Source of the DNA: Psychrobacter immobilis
GTDB lineage: Bacteria > Pseudomonadota > Gammaproteobacteria > Pseudomonadales > Moraxellaceae
Assembly (NCBI RefSeq): GCF_904846175.1
Contig: NZ_CAJGZM010000005.1
Span: 108,557 to 172,556 of the forward strand
DNA: 64,000 nt
Direction: 5' to 3'
This document shows, one piece after another, positions 37,755-47,589 of the stretch; the stretch's first letter is position 1; each line of letters opens with the position of its first letter. Position numbers and translations under genes: made by a program. The notes below the pieces were generated by a model. The model made no database searches. It saw only the letters and a program-made list of their open reading frames with translations, and had not been told where the DNA came from.

Positions 37755-37782
37755 AAAAGTAAGACGATCGTCATTTACTTTT
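37755..37782 (-). terminator. Stem-loop after the DUF2339 gene
   Basis: AAAAGTAA (37755-37762) and TTACTTTT (37775-37782) pair around a GACGATCGTC palindrome, with TTTTTTA further along on the minus strand. Confidence 0.5.
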
Positions 37783-37868
37783 TAATGGCGTCCAGTTTAC
37801 TACATAAGCAAAGTAATGATGCTAAAATTGCTCACGTTAACATTTCATTTAATGCTCAGAGCATACTA

Positions 37869-40800
37869 TCATTCAGGCTCGTCTGCTAAATCCTCGCGTG
37901 CTGGCGGCAGCGGTGCTAAATAACCAATGACCAAGGTTAAGCTACCCGCGCCAAGGAAGGAAATTACTCGCCAAATTGCCTCAGTCTGTGACAAATCTAC
38001 CAAGACCAATTTTAAGACCACAATACCCAATAAGCCAATACCCATAAACCATAGCGTACGCTGCCCATAGCGGCTAGCAATAATAGTGGCGACCAAAGCA
38101 ATAAGCGTCCATAAAATGGTTAGTCCCGTCTGTACTTTCTCGCTATTCCAAGCGCCTCCTGTAACGTTGTATAAACCGCCAATCCATAACGGCGTACCGA
38201 TAAATGCATGCAGCGTCCTGACTAGCATACTAGAGCCTATCCAAAGGCCAATCAGCGCTAAGATAATTAATAGCATATCGTTTTTAGGAATGGCGCCTAA
38301 TAGGTTTCTCGATTGCATTCCATGTGGCTGACGGAGCAAATAAATGCTCAAGCCGTAAAACACCACCAACCATAACGTCACATCATACAAGTTAAATAAG
38401 GGAAAATAGGGTAGTCTCCAAATCACGCCATCGTAAGTGAAGTTGGTAAAAATAGCCCAGCCTAAAGTCATAGGTACAAAGATTTTGGCACTGTCTAACA
38501 GTGCTTGATGCCAATCAAACCAATAAGGTGCAAATGCTGACGAAGGAGTTTTTGGTTCTATATTATCGTCTTTAAATTTTTGAGATTGGATATGTCGATA
38601 AGTTACATACAGTCCTATTAGCATAAAGGCAACCGGAACCAAAATAGTCATGACGCCTTTTGAATCAGGCAAGCCATAATGCATAGCTTCTGCCAATAGG
38701 ATGATTCCCGCCCCAAGCCAGCTCGCGCTATCGTAGGCTTTCAATTCCGCTTCTTTATGCCATGTTCTTAACCACAATTGCCCAACCACCAACCACCCTA
38801 TGAGTAGCGTGATAAATATCGGCCAATGAAAGGCTGTCCATTGATAGCTAAACTCATAATTTTGCGGCAGTTGAAATATTAGCATCGCATAAAATATCAG
38901 CAATAACCCATGACTAAACTGCCTAATCTCGCGCCACGAATGATAGTGATTAATTGCCTGATAAATAATTAGGCTGGTTAACGTGGCTAATCCTAGTAGC
39001 GCCGTTGTTGCCAATTGCCAGCTTACAAACCATTGGTCAAAATCGATGATCAATACATACAGCAGCCAACCCATCGCGGTAAAGGTCAAAAAACGACTCA
39101 AAATTGGACTGCGCCACATTACCTTAAACACCACGCTTTGGCTATCAATACTGGTCAGCCATTGCTGAGCGGCTTGGCTACTAATACCTATCGATTGAGC
39201 GACGGTTGTTGTTGAGTCAGACATTGAAGCTGCAGTTGTATTTTGCTGTGCAGGAAGATTTTCAGTATCGTCTAAAACGGCAGGCGAGTTGCTGGCGCGT
39301 AAAATAAACATCGTTGCTAGATAGCTGAGCGCCGAAATCGTCAAGGCTAGCGTTGGATAGTCTTTGATAGTAAAGAGTATATTTATCATTAGCATGGCGA
39401 TACTAAGTAGCTGTAATAACAACCCAAATAGTACTGACCATGCACGTAGCGAGCGCCGTCCAAACCATACCAAAGCCAGCCCTTGCACTGACCAGCCGAA
39501 GGCAATCCATTCAGCATCGAATGCTAGCGGAATCACCAAGGCCAAAAAACCAAACCCTAACGCCAACATGCCCTCAGTAATTAAGGCATAACGCTGACTA
39601 CGCTGCACAAATACCCAGCCAATGCTCAAATAAATCACCGCTAAAACAGCACTGGTAATGGTCAAAGCGTTAGAAATACCCTCTAATAGCGCAGCAAATA
39701 AACCAAAGGCCAATATCGGTACTGAAAACAATAAACCGGTATCAATAGGAAATATATAAAGGTTGTTTGCTCTGTGAACCTTATCTACGGTATTTATGTT
39801 ATGTACACTGTCTGCGCAAGTAAAACCTTCTTCATTAAGGGCGTTATAGGCGATGAGTTGTTGCGCATAGCGAATGACGACAAATAAATACAGCAGTACA
39901 TGCAGCGCGACTAGCGACACCAATGACCAGCGCTGCGCCTCAATAACAGCACTTAAGTTTTCCGTTGCACCCCAATAGTATGCCAATCCAAAAGTGACCA
40001 CCACACCGAGCAGATTGAGCATTTTCCAAGTACGGTAATGAGCAATGACGGCAATCGTTACGTTTAATAATAGATAGTAGCTAAATAATGTCACTAAATT
40101 ACCGATATCACTACTGGTTAAAATAGGCGCAAAGAAACCACCAGAAAGTGCCAACAGTGCCAACGGTAAAGCGTTTTGGCGTACAGCTAAGCCAATAGTG
40201 ATGGCTGATAATATGCCAAGTCCAATAAAGCTGGGCACACTCGCCAGCACCTGATAGACGCTATAAGCGAAAAAGGTCGTTAAATAAGCAATCGCTAAGC
40301 CTGCGCCTTGCAGAGTAATGCCATAAGCAAAACGGTTTTTGGCTAGTTTTAATCCTAGCGCCGCAAGCCCTAAGCCAATGATGCCGATGCTCATAAGCTT
40401 CAGGGCAACCGGAATTTCAATATAGTCGCTTAATAAGCGTAGTAATAACACCACACCGACGAGCAATACCAATACCCCAACACGGACCACCAAGTTACCG
40501 CCAAAAAACCAGTTTTTAACAGAGTGAATTAATGAGGTAACGATAGGGGTGGAGTGTTCGTCAGGCTCTATCGCTGAGGTAGAGATTTGTGGTTTTGATA
40601 ATACTGATTCTGCTAGTTTTGGCAGTTCTGGAGGAGATGTTGGTTGTGATTGCAGCTTCTCTGTAGGTTCAGAAATAATAACAGCGGATGGAGCCAATTC
40701 TACCGTTGATGGCGCTGCTGATTCAGAACGACTCTCTTGAGTAGCATTTATATGAGCAGAATGAGAAAGTGATGCTATATTCACGCTATCTTTATGCTGC

Positions 40801-40949
40801 TCAAGCTCAGCTTGCAGCTCTGTCATGTCATGGCGCAGCTGCTCAATTTGCCTAGTTATTTTCACGTAGAGCACGACAACGATAATTAATAAAATGGTAA
40901 AAGCCAGCCAACCCAACGGGTTTATTAATAGATATAGCATCCTCGTCAC
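37869..40949 (-). CDS. Large polytopic membrane protein, DUF2339 family
   Basis: A 1026-residue inner-membrane protein. After one N-terminal helix comes a coiled coil (about 28-55, with QLRHDMTELQAELEQH) and a polar Ser/Pro/Glu-rich stretch to about 145. More than 20 predicted hydrophobic helices follow to the C-terminus, with two long polar interruptions. The pattern matches DUF2339, a family of unknown function whose members look like giant permease-like proteins. The sequence gives no hint of substrate. It is a single-gene unit divergent from nothing nearby; the dienelactone hydrolase lies upstream on the same strand. Confidence 0.85.
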   Translation of the reverse strand: MTRMLYLLINPLGWLAFTILLIIVVVLYVKITRQIEQLRHDMTELQAELEQHKDSVNIASLSHSAHINATQESRSESAAPSTVELAPSAVIISEPTEKLQSQPTSPPELPKLAESVLSKPQISTSAIEPDEHSTPIVTSLIHSVKNWFFGGNLVVRVGVLVLLVGVVLLLRLLSDYIEIPVALKLMSIGIIGLGLAALGLKLAKNRFAYGITLQGAGLAIAYLTTFFAYSVYQVLASVPSFIGLGILSAITIGLAVRQNALPLALLALSGGFFAPILTSSDIGNLVTLFSYYLLLNVTIAVIAHYRTWKMLNLLGVVVTFGLAYYWGATENLSAVIEAQRWSLVSLVALHVLLYLFVVIRYAQQLIAYNALNEEGFTCADSVHNINTVDKVHRANNLYIFPIDTGLLFSVPILAFGLFAALLEGISNALTITSAVLAVIYLSIGWVFVQRSQRYALITEGMLALGFGFLALVIPLAFDAEWIAFGWSVQGLALVWFGRRSLRAWSVLFGLLLQLLSIAMLMINILFTIKDYPTLALTISALSYLATMFILRASNSPAVLDDTENLPAQQNTTAASMSDSTTTVAQSIGISSQAAQQWLTSIDSQSVVFKVMWRSPILSRFLTFTAMGWLLYVLIIDFDQWFVSWQLATTALLGLATLTSLIIYQAINHYHSWREIRQFSHGLLLIFYAMLIFQLPQNYEFSYQWTAFHWPIFITLLIGWLVVGQLWLRTWHKEAELKAYDSASWLGAGIILLAEAMHYGLPDSKGVMTILVPVAFMLIGLYVTYRHIQSQKFKDDNIEPKTPSSAFAPYWFDWHQALLDSAKIFVPMTLGWAIFTNFTYDGVIWRLPYFPLFNLYDVTLWLVVFYGLSIYLLRQPHGMQSRNLLGAIPKNDMLLIILALIGLWIGSSMLVRTLHAFIGTPLWIGGLYNVTGGAWNSEKVQTGLTILWTLIALVATIIASRYGQRTLWFMGIGLLGIVVLKLVLVDLSQTEAIWRVISFLGAGSLTLVIGYLAPLPPAREDLADEPE

Positions 40950-41036
40950 TCAATTCACTCAATAGTAAAGTGATAATGACGCGATTTACTCAGAAGTACA
41001 AGATAAGTCATTCAGATAGGAATCGATAAGACAAAT

Positions 41037-41071
41037 AAAAAGGGCCACTTATCTATTAAGCGGCCCTTTTT
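41037..41071 (-). terminator. Terminator after the dienelactone hydrolase gene
   Basis: AAAAAGGGCC (41037-41046) pairs with GGCCCTTTTT (41062-41071), with inner CTTA/TAAG pairing. Confidence 0.88.
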
Positions 41072-41105
41072 TAATTATCTTTTATAAGGCGTGTTTTGCA
41101 GAGGT

Positions 41106-41843
41106 TTATGCTAAGTTGGTTTTCATAAACTCAAGCATATTTTCCCAGCTTTGCTTGGCAGCGGCTTCGTTATAGCCCAAATCCACCCCATTTTTGGCTG
41201 CGCGTTCATCGGCATGTGGATTGGTGAAACCATGCTTGGCGTTGTCATAGACATCGATGGTGTAATCAACATCGGCGGCATCTAGTTCTGATTTTAAGCC
41301 CTCTATCGCCTCCATTGAGACCATTGAATCATCACGACCATGAGCAACCAATACTTTGGCTTTGAAGTTTTTATCGGCTGGTTGCTTGGGTGATGGATTA
41401 CCATGGAAAGTAGCGACTGCTTTTAATGGCATGCCTTCGCGTGCCATATCAAGGACAACTTTGCCACCGAAGCAAAAGCCAATAGCGCCTAGATTATCGC
41501 CATCAACCGCCATCTGGTCGCTAAAGTCATTAAGAATCAACCGGCAGCGTGCCATCAGCATGTCTTGATCGGCAAGTACTTGCTCCATCCACATATTTGC
41601 CATGGCCGCATCGGTGGTCAGTTTGCCTTCACCGTAGACGTCCATCGCCACGGCGGCATAACCGGCTTCTGCCAAGCGCTCAACCACTGATTTTGGATGA
41701 TCGACCACGCCCCACCATTCTGGCGCGACCAAAATACCTGCTACCGGATGATCATCTGAGGCAGATTCTGGTAGCGCCACATAGCTGATAAGTTGAACGT
41801 TATTTTCAGTGGTACTGATTAATTCAAAGGTCTTAATTGACAT
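41106..41843 (-). CDS. Dienelactone hydrolase-family protein
   Basis: A 245-residue alpha/beta hydrolase. The nucleophile is Cys124 in GFCFGG, with Asp171/172 (HGRDD) and His204 (KHGFTNPH) completing the Cys-His-Asp triad of dienelactone hydrolase. PEWWGV near residue 42 is also typical. No chlorocatechol or protocatechuate genes accompany it, so it is likely a general carboxymethylenebutenolidase-like hydrolase rather than part of an aromatic pathway. The start has AAGGAT upstream on the minus strand. Confidence 0.9.
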   Translation of the reverse strand: MSIKTFELISTTENNVQLISYVALPESASDDHPVAGILVAPEWWGVVDHPKSVVERLAEAGYAAVAMDVYGEGKLTTDAAMANMWMEQVLADQDMLMARCRLILNDFSDQMAVDGDNLGAIGFCFGGKVVLDMAREGMPLKAVATFHGNPSPKQPADKNFKAKVLVAHGRDDSMVSMEAIEGLKSELDAADVDYTIDVYDNAKHGFTNPHADERAAKNGVDLGYNEAAAKQSWENMLEFMKTNLA

Positions 41844-41959
41844 GTTGTTATCCTTTTTTATGTTATGAGTGTTGTTTTATAAATATCAATAATGCGTATG
41901 TTTGCTCAATCCTTTTGCTTACTCGTACTACCTTAACGCCCAATCTAGTCAAAAACAGC

Positions 41960-41965
41960 TATAAT
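41960..41965 (+). promoter_or_regulatory. Possible -10 element of the YcgN-like gene
   Basis: Perfect TATAAT preceded by an AGC-rich extended region, about 55 bases before the start; no good -35 was found. Confidence 0.3.
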
Positions 41966-42018
41966 ACTGTAACGCTCTTTATCAAAATGTCTCTTTATAA
42001 AAAATCGACTATAACGCT

Positions 42019-42675
42019 ATGACTATCAACTTGTTAAATCAATCTGCTGCCAATTTAAATGCTGATTCTGTTCAGCCGCTGAAATCTTCTGCAGAGGCTG
42101 TTCTAGATTCAGGGTCAAAACCAATCGTGAGCCTATTTCCTGCTAGCAATACTAGCAGCGACAATAACAGCGATAACGAATCGACTGAAACATTGCGTCC
42201 ACAGTTTTGGTCACGTTTTGCGCTGTCAGAATTAAACCATAGCGAATGGGAAGCATTGTGTGATGGCTGTGGCAGTTGTTGTCTCATTAAATATATCGAT
42301 GATGAGAACGTCAGCGATGACAATAATCATGAAGCAGAAATGGTTGAATATACCGATGTGACTTGTCAGCTGATGGATTGTGCGACGGGTTATTGCAAGC
42401 ATTACGACACGCGCCAAGAGCACGTGCCTGATTGTATTCAGTTGACCATGGAGAATTTGCCGCAGATGATGTGGCTACCATCGCACTGTGCCTATAAGCG
42501 CTTGCATAAAGGTCAAAATTTGCCAAGTTGGCATTTGTTATTGACTAGGGATGCGGTGGCAACCCAGCAGCAAATGCGCGCCGTCAATATTGGCGTAGCA
42601 GGGCGCTGTGTTTCTGAGATTGGCATGTCTGATGAAGAAATGGAAACGCGCGTGGTCAACTGGGTTAATCCTTAG
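42019..42675 (+). CDS. Cysteine-cluster protein, YcgN/YkgJ family (UPF0260)
   Basis: A 218-residue protein with the YcgN core from about residue 60: FALSELNHSEWEALCDGCGSCCL followed by TCQLMDCATGYCKHYDTR and CIQL. The eight or more conserved Cys suggest a bound metal or Fe-S cluster (inference from family). E. coli YcgN is about 150 residues; here some 60 Ser/Asn/Asp-rich residues are added in front and look disordered. An internal start is possible but none stands out. Its stop overlaps that of the convergent DUF4105 gene by 11 bases. Confidence 0.85.
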   Translation: MTINLLNQSAANLNADSVQPLKSSAEAVLDSGSKPIVSLFPASNTSSDNNSDNESTETLRPQFWSRFALSELNHSEWEALCDGCGSCCLIKYIDDENVSDDNNHEAEMVEYTDVTCQLMDCATGYCKHYDTRQEHVPDCIQLTMENLPQMMWLPSHCAYKRLHKGQNLPSWHLLLTRDAVATQQQMRAVNIGVAGRCVSEIGMSDEEMETRVVNWVNP

Positions 42676-43957
42676 CATCAGCCGCCAATTTAGCACTTGC
42701 TTCAGCACCCGCTTGCGAATCAGCCAGTGGCGGTATAGGAATATCTTGCCGAATCTGCTCAGAGAATTTACGGCTATTTGTAACGCTATTTCCTGCTTGA
42801 TTATCAAAGCCGCGAACCTTTGAGTTGATATGAGTACGCTCGTACCACGTGTCCATTGACCAAGGCCGTCTGTTTTGCTGTGCTTCATTTAATTGGGGAT
42901 TGGCGTCTAGCATGCCAACATCGTATAGGTAGTTTGGCAGCCAACCAGATACCCAAATTCGATAATCCCACGGCAAACGATCGCCACTGACAATACGTGC
43001 CATATAAAAAATAATATTGGTACAGTTGCTCATTAACGTATTGTACCAAGCTGGCTTGGCATTCAATTCATCGGCAGCCGTTAAATAAGACTCGAATAAC
43101 GATTTGACCTCATGCTGCTGTAGGTTGCTGACCGGAAACAGATAAACTTGCTCACCGCGCGCATTAGTACGCGTGTAGATAATATCGCGCTCTTCTGCGG
43201 CAATTAGGCTTAACTCAAAACGTCTAAAAAATCCTGCCAGTGCTGAAAACGATTCGCCATTTTCTTTACGAATCTCAAACGAGAAGGCAAGCGGTCTATC
43301 ATCTTCAAAGCGGAAACTGACCAAAGTATGCGCAATCAATGGCCCCATCCAATAAGAGTTGGTGACATCGACGCCAGACAGCTTTGACATATCAATGGTG
43401 CGCGTGTCCCAATGTGCGGTTGCTTCCTTATCCGTATGCCAATCGAAATTACGTACATTGCTGAAAGTAACCAAATCAGAATTAGTGGCATCACGACTAT
43501 AAGTAACCCGTTGACTGACCTCAGGCATCCAGTCGCGATCTTGCTCGGGCTCGATAGACATAAACCAGCCAAGACCGACGAACCAAATCGCTCCATATAA
43601 ACCTAAGAGCCATTTAGCAGCAGTTTTTCTATCGTACGTTGTTAAGTTATTTAAATGATTATCGGCCTGTTTTTTTGGGTTTTTTGACCGATAATTTTTT
43701 GTTCCATAAGCTGTTTTAACCAGTGTGGCTAAAATGCCAAAAATAACGATAGTTGCCAGCCATGTGATGATCGAGCGCATCCCAAACTGATACCAAAGCG
43801 CCATTAACAGCCAAATAGCAGATAATAGCAACGTAGTAACGATTAAAAACTGCACAAGGTAGTAGCGCCAAGTCCGCTTTTGCTGGCGACCATGAGCTGC
43901 GCGATTGCTATTTGAGAGCGGCGTGAGCAGGCGAGAAAAAAAGGCACGTAGCGACAT
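42665..43957 (-). CDS. DUF4105 membrane protein
   Basis: A roughly 430-residue protein: basic N-terminus, two adjacent hydrophobic helices (about 35-55 and 62-80), a third near 118-137, then a large extracytoplasmic domain. The DUF4105 core has VTFSNVRNFDW, YWMGPLIAHTLVSFRFEDDRPLAFSFEIRKE and the NCTNIIFYMAR segment with a conserved Asn-Cys-Thr. The family has been suggested to be papain-like (NlpC/P60-related) but activity is unproven. ATG 43957 is preferred over a TTG 39 bases upstream. It overlaps the YcgN-like gene tail to tail. Confidence 0.82.
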   Translation of the reverse strand: MSLRAFFSRLLTPLSNSNRAAHGRQQKRTWRYYLVQFLIVTTLLLSAIWLLMALWYQFGMRSIITWLATIVIFGILATLVKTAYGTKNYRSKNPKKQADNHLNNLTTYDRKTAAKWLLGLYGAIWFVGLGWFMSIEPEQDRDWMPEVSQRVTYSRDATNSDLVTFSNVRNFDWHTDKEATAHWDTRTIDMSKLSGVDVTNSYWMGPLIAHTLVSFRFEDDRPLAFSFEIRKENGESFSALAGFFRRFELSLIAAEERDIIYTRTNARGEQVYLFPVSNLQQHEVKSLFESYLTAADELNAKPAWYNTLMSNCTNIIFYMARIVSGDRLPWDYRIWVSGWLPNYLYDVGMLDANPQLNEAQQNRRPWSMDTWYERTHINSKVRGFDNQAGNSVTNSRKFSEQIRQDIPIPPLADSQAGAEASAKLAADAKD

Positions 43958-44235
43958 AGATTTAACTTTGAGGTATAAAGGCTTTGACCATAGCAAAGTT
44001 TATAACACACTGACAATACAATTTGAGTGAATTTGTCGTTGAATCTCAGTAAGCCTTGCGATAAAGTGAAACTTATTAAGCTGGTCTATTTATATTTATT
44101 ATTTAATCATCCAATGATAAACGACCTGTTTTATTTATTACTTTAATCCCCATCTACATTTTTTATGATTTTACATCATATTCACTATTGCTATTAACTA
44201 ATTACTATTAACTAAAGAGGTTAAATCACATCACC

Positions 44236-45135
44236 ATGTCTGACGACACTCCCAGCCCGAGTAGTTGGTCGATGCGCGGCTTAAAACGCTGGCTATCGAC
44301 CGCCCCCGAAACCCGTGATGAACTGATTCGTTTGGTACAGGACTCGCGTCAATTCTTAGAGCCTGATACCGTCGATATGCTAGAAGGCGTCCTTGATCTG
44401 CCTGCGACCCAAGTTCGCGAAATCATGACCCCGCGCCCGCAAGTGGTTGGGCTGCATGAAAGCACCAGTCTTGCTGAAGTAATGGACATCATTCTTGAGA
44501 CCACGCACTCGCGCTATCCGGTATTTGATAGCCAAGATGATGACGCGGTTATCGGTATCTTATTGGCAAAAGATTTGATTCCTATCCTTGTGCATATGGT
44601 GCGCAACCAAGAAGACAAAATCGACAGCAAACGCCTCAGAGATCTTGTGCGTCAGCCACTCTATATCAGTGAGACGGCGCGCTCTGATACCTTGCTACGT
44701 TCCTTGCAGCGCACCCAAGTGCATATGGCGATTGTCGTTGATGAGTTTGGTAACTTTGGCGGCGTGGTGACCATGGAAGACTTGCTCGAGGAAATCGTTG
44801 GTGATATCGTCGATGAGCATGATGACTTCGATGAAGACAGTGATATCAATAATATCGTCGCCGACCCCGAAAAGCCAAATACCTGGCGCGTGCAAGCGTC
44901 GACGGTGATTGAAGACTGTAACGATGAGCTCGGTAGTCACTTTGATGATACCGATGTCGATACCATGGGTGGTTTGGTTATGCACGCACTTGGCTACGTG
45001 GGTGATTTAGAAGGTGAAAGCGTGGTTATCGATGATTGGCAAATCACGATTACCGATGTCGAAGGACGCTTTATTCAAAATTTAGAGTTGACCAAAGTCA
45101 ATCCTGACCAGCAAATATTAATAGGCAGTCATTAA
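44236..45135 (+). CDS. corC: CorC/YbeX-type CBS-domain protein
   Basis: A 299-residue cytoplasmic protein (E. coli YbeX 292) with two CBS domains (about 60-185; EIMTPRPQVV and VVDEFGNFGGVVTMEDLLEEIVGDIVDEHDD) and a C-terminal CorC/HlyC transporter-associated domain (RVQASTVIEDCNDELG...GDLEGESVVIDDW). Linked to Mg/Co efflux and to ribosome/translation phenotypes. It directly precedes lnt, the conserved ybeX-lnt order, although a terminator at 45174-45204 separates the two here. Confidence 0.94.
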   Translation: MSDDTPSPSSWSMRGLKRWLSTAPETRDELIRLVQDSRQFLEPDTVDMLEGVLDLPATQVREIMTPRPQVVGLHESTSLAEVMDIILETTHSRYPVFDSQDDDAVIGILLAKDLIPILVHMVRNQEDKIDSKRLRDLVRQPLYISETARSDTLLRSLQRTQVHMAIVVDEFGNFGGVVTMEDLLEEIVGDIVDEHDDFDEDSDINNIVADPEKPNTWRVQASTVIEDCNDELGSHFDDTDVDTMGGLVMHALGYVGDLEGESVVIDDWQITITDVEGRFIQNLELTKVNPDQQILIGSH

Positions 45136-45173
45136 TTTATTATTGATTACCACTTAAGCTTTGGACTTAAACA

Positions 45174-45204
45174 TAAAAAAACACGATCGAATCGTGTTTT
45201 TTTT
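45174..45204 (+). terminator. Intrinsic terminator after corC
   Basis: ACACGAT (45181-45187) and ATCGTGT (45191-45197) form a stem around CGA with A-tract before and nine T after. Confidence 0.9.
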
Positions 45205-45405
45205 TGCTTTTAAAAATGCTTTTGTACAACGCAAATTTACCTATTAAGTGATTTAGACTGGTATCATGAGCAGGTTTAATTTTTGAGCGCTGTATTGAGC
45301 AATTCATGGCTGGCTGTCAATTAAGCGCTAACTGAATAAATCAAAGTTAATATCTAAGTTTTATAAGCTTTAAATGACTGAATAATAAGGTTTTGGATAA
45401 CTGCT

Positions 45406-46983
45406 ATGCGTCTGTCTACTGTTGATTTGCAAAAACGTCTAAACCCCGATAAGCCAAAGGGCTTACCTATGGTGCTGACTATATTAATTGCGTTGCTGGC
45501 AGGCGCAGTATTTATCTTTGCGCTCGCGCCGTATGGATTTTGGCCAGTCGCCTTGGTGTCGCCTGCTATTTTGTATGCGCTATTGATGCCTGATATGACT
45601 GGTAAGCGTGCTTTTCTTATCGGTCAAGCTTATGGCACTGGGCTTTGGTGTGTCGGAGCGTTTTGGCTGTATACCTCTATCCATGTTTATGGCGATACCC
45701 CAGTATGGCTGGCGCTGATTATGATTGCGCTGATGGGCTTAGGTATGGGGTTATTCCATGGCTTTTTGGCGTTAATTTTCAATCGGGTCGTTGGTAAGCA
45801 GCCGTTATCATTTGCCGCGCTTTGGGTACTACAAGAATGGATGAAAACTTGGCTGTTTACGGGTTTTCCGTGGTTATTTGTCGGTTATGCGTTTACTGAG
45901 CAGTATTGGCTATCGTCATTAGCGCCCGTTGCTGGCGTGTTTGCGGTCTCTTTTGTTGCGATATTACTGGCGGCAAGTTTGGTTGAGCTGCTGCGTCGCC
46001 GCGGTGGTTATATGATTCCTACCATCGCGTTGTTGGTTGTCAGCTGCGCATTATGGTTGATAAATCCACAATGGACGAAACCAAAAGGCACACCTGATTT
46101 ATCGGTATCATTAATCCAAGGCAATATTCCGCAGGATTTAAAATGGTTAACCGAATATCAGGTAGAAACGCTAAAAATTTATGCGACTTTGAGCAGTACG
46201 GAATGGGGCAGCGATGTTATCTTGTGGCCAGAATCTTCCATTCCCATGTTTCAAGATGAAGCGGTAGGCTTTATCAATGAGATGGTAAAAATGGCCAAAG
46301 AAACCGATACCACTTGGGTAACTGGCATCCCTTATAAGGATGAAGCAGCTTTTGATGCTAAGATCGATAAATACCCACCGTTTTATAATAGTGTCATTGC
46401 TTTAGGTGCCGATGCAGAGGGCATGTATAAAAAGCAGCGTTTAGTACCCTTTGGTGAGTATATTCCTTTTGAAGGAATGCTAGATATTTTGCCAAACCTT
46501 GCCGGTAGCCAAGATATAATGAGCTATAGCCGGGGCAGTGACAATCAATCGCCGCTACGGGTACGCGGTCATAACTTGGGCGCGGCAGTGTGCTATGAGG
46601 TTGCGTATCCTGATACCACCCGCAAAAACGCCATTAATACCGACTTTTTATTGACCATCTCAAACGATGCATGGTTTGGTAGCTCGGCAGGTCCGCTACA
46701 GCATCTGCAAATGGTACAAATGCGCGCGCTTGAGAATGGTCGCTGGTTTATGCGCGCCACCAACACCGGTGTCACCGCCATCATTGACCACAAAGGTCGT
46801 ATCGTGAAGCGCGCGCCGCAGTTTGAGCGCACGGTATTACGCGGTAATGTACAGGCGCGGGTCGGTAATACGCCGTTTATGCGCGTTGGTAATTATCCTG
46901 TTTTAATCATTATTGCGCTTCTGCTATTATTAAGCTATCTTGGCAAGCGTGCGAGCCCGCGTAAACGCTTAGAGCGCGATTAG
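45406..46983 (+). CDS. lnt: Apolipoprotein N-acyltransferase
   Basis: A 525-residue inner-membrane enzyme performing the last step of lipoprotein maturation. About seven N-terminal helices (25-215) include the FAxAPYGFWP and GFPWLFVGYAF motifs. The nitrilase-like periplasmic domain carries the triad Glu276 (WPESSIPM), Lys343 (KQRLVPFGEY) and Cys396 (AVCYEVAYP). A final helix lies near 500-515. Two lipoprotein genes elsewhere in the window (17223, 19243) encode its kind of substrate. The start lacks a strong ribosome site but is followed by family-like sequence. Confidence 0.96.
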   Translation: MRLSTVDLQKRLNPDKPKGLPMVLTILIALLAGAVFIFALAPYGFWPVALVSPAILYALLMPDMTGKRAFLIGQAYGTGLWCVGAFWLYTSIHVYGDTPVWLALIMIALMGLGMGLFHGFLALIFNRVVGKQPLSFAALWVLQEWMKTWLFTGFPWLFVGYAFTEQYWLSSLAPVAGVFAVSFVAILLAASLVELLRRRGGYMIPTIALLVVSCALWLINPQWTKPKGTPDLSVSLIQGNIPQDLKWLTEYQVETLKIYATLSSTEWGSDVILWPESSIPMFQDEAVGFINEMVKMAKETDTTWVTGIPYKDEAAFDAKIDKYPPFYNSVIALGADAEGMYKKQRLVPFGEYIPFEGMLDILPNLAGSQDIMSYSRGSDNQSPLRVRGHNLGAAVCYEVAYPDTTRKNAINTDFLLTISNDAWFGSSAGPLQHLQMVQMRALENGRWFMRATNTGVTAIIDHKGRIVKRAPQFERTVLRGNVQARVGNTPFMRVGNYPVLIIIALLLLLSYLGKRASPRKRLERD

Positions 46984-47069
46984 CAGCTTATCAAAGCAGG
47001 CAGTATAGAGTCAGTTAAAGAGTTGATTTAAATTTTTTCGCTAATAAATCCTTTAAATAGTTAAGGGTT

Positions 47070-47099
47070 TTCACAAATCGACATAAATTGCGATATAAT
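47070..47099 (+). promoter_or_regulatory. Promoter of the Ala/Thr-rich membrane protein gene
   Basis: TTCACA (47070-47075) and TATAAT (47094-47099) with an 18-base spacer, about 40 bases before the start. Confidence 0.6.
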
Positions 47100-47139
47100 A
47101 GGTCAATATTTTAAATATTTTGTGCAAGGTGGATAAGGT

Positions 47140-47589
47140 ATGTCAGAACATATTGTCGAAAACAACCCTAAAAGAGAGTTCTTGTTTGCTTTAGGCGGTG
47201 TAGGGTTATTTTTAGGTATCGTCTTATTGATTGGTATTTCTGGCTTCTTACGTCCAGCTGGTGAGCATATCACTGCTGAGACGACTGAAGCAGCGGCCGC
47301 CGCTGAAACCGACGCGACTGCTGAAGCAGCAACAGCCGAAACAGCTGCCGCGCCAGTCGCAGAGACGGATGCCGCAGCGACCGCTACGCCAGCAGATGCT
47401 ACGGTAACGCCAGCTGCAGATACTGACGGTACGGTGGTTGCCGCTGAATCTGGTACGGCAACTGCTGAAGGTACAGTTAATCAAGCAGCAGTCGCTGATG
47501 ATGCTGACTTAACCGCTACGCCAGCCGATGCTGATTTGGACGCCGGTAAGACTGGAGAAATAACGCATACTTTGAAGGCTGAAGAGTAA
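47140..47589 (+). CDS. Small membrane-anchored Ala/Thr/Glu/Asp-rich protein
   Basis: A 149-residue protein with a short charged N-terminus, one membrane helix (about 14-36, FLFALGGVGLFLGIVLLIG) and a C-terminal tail of over 100 residues made almost only of Ala, Thr, Glu, Asp, Val and Pro. ATPADA occurs twice (near 85 and 127). AAGGTGG precedes the start, so it is very likely a real gene. The helix orientation would put the acidic tail in the periplasm (inference from the positive-inside rule). No domain is recognised; a Moraxellaceae-specific envelope protein is plausible. Confidence 0.7.
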   Translation: MSEHIVENNPKREFLFALGGVGLFLGIVLLIGISGFLRPAGEHITAETTEAAAAAETDATAEAATAETAAAPVAETDAAATATPADATVTPAADTDGTVVAAESGTATAEGTVNQAAVADDADLTATPADADLDAGKTGEITHTLKAEE

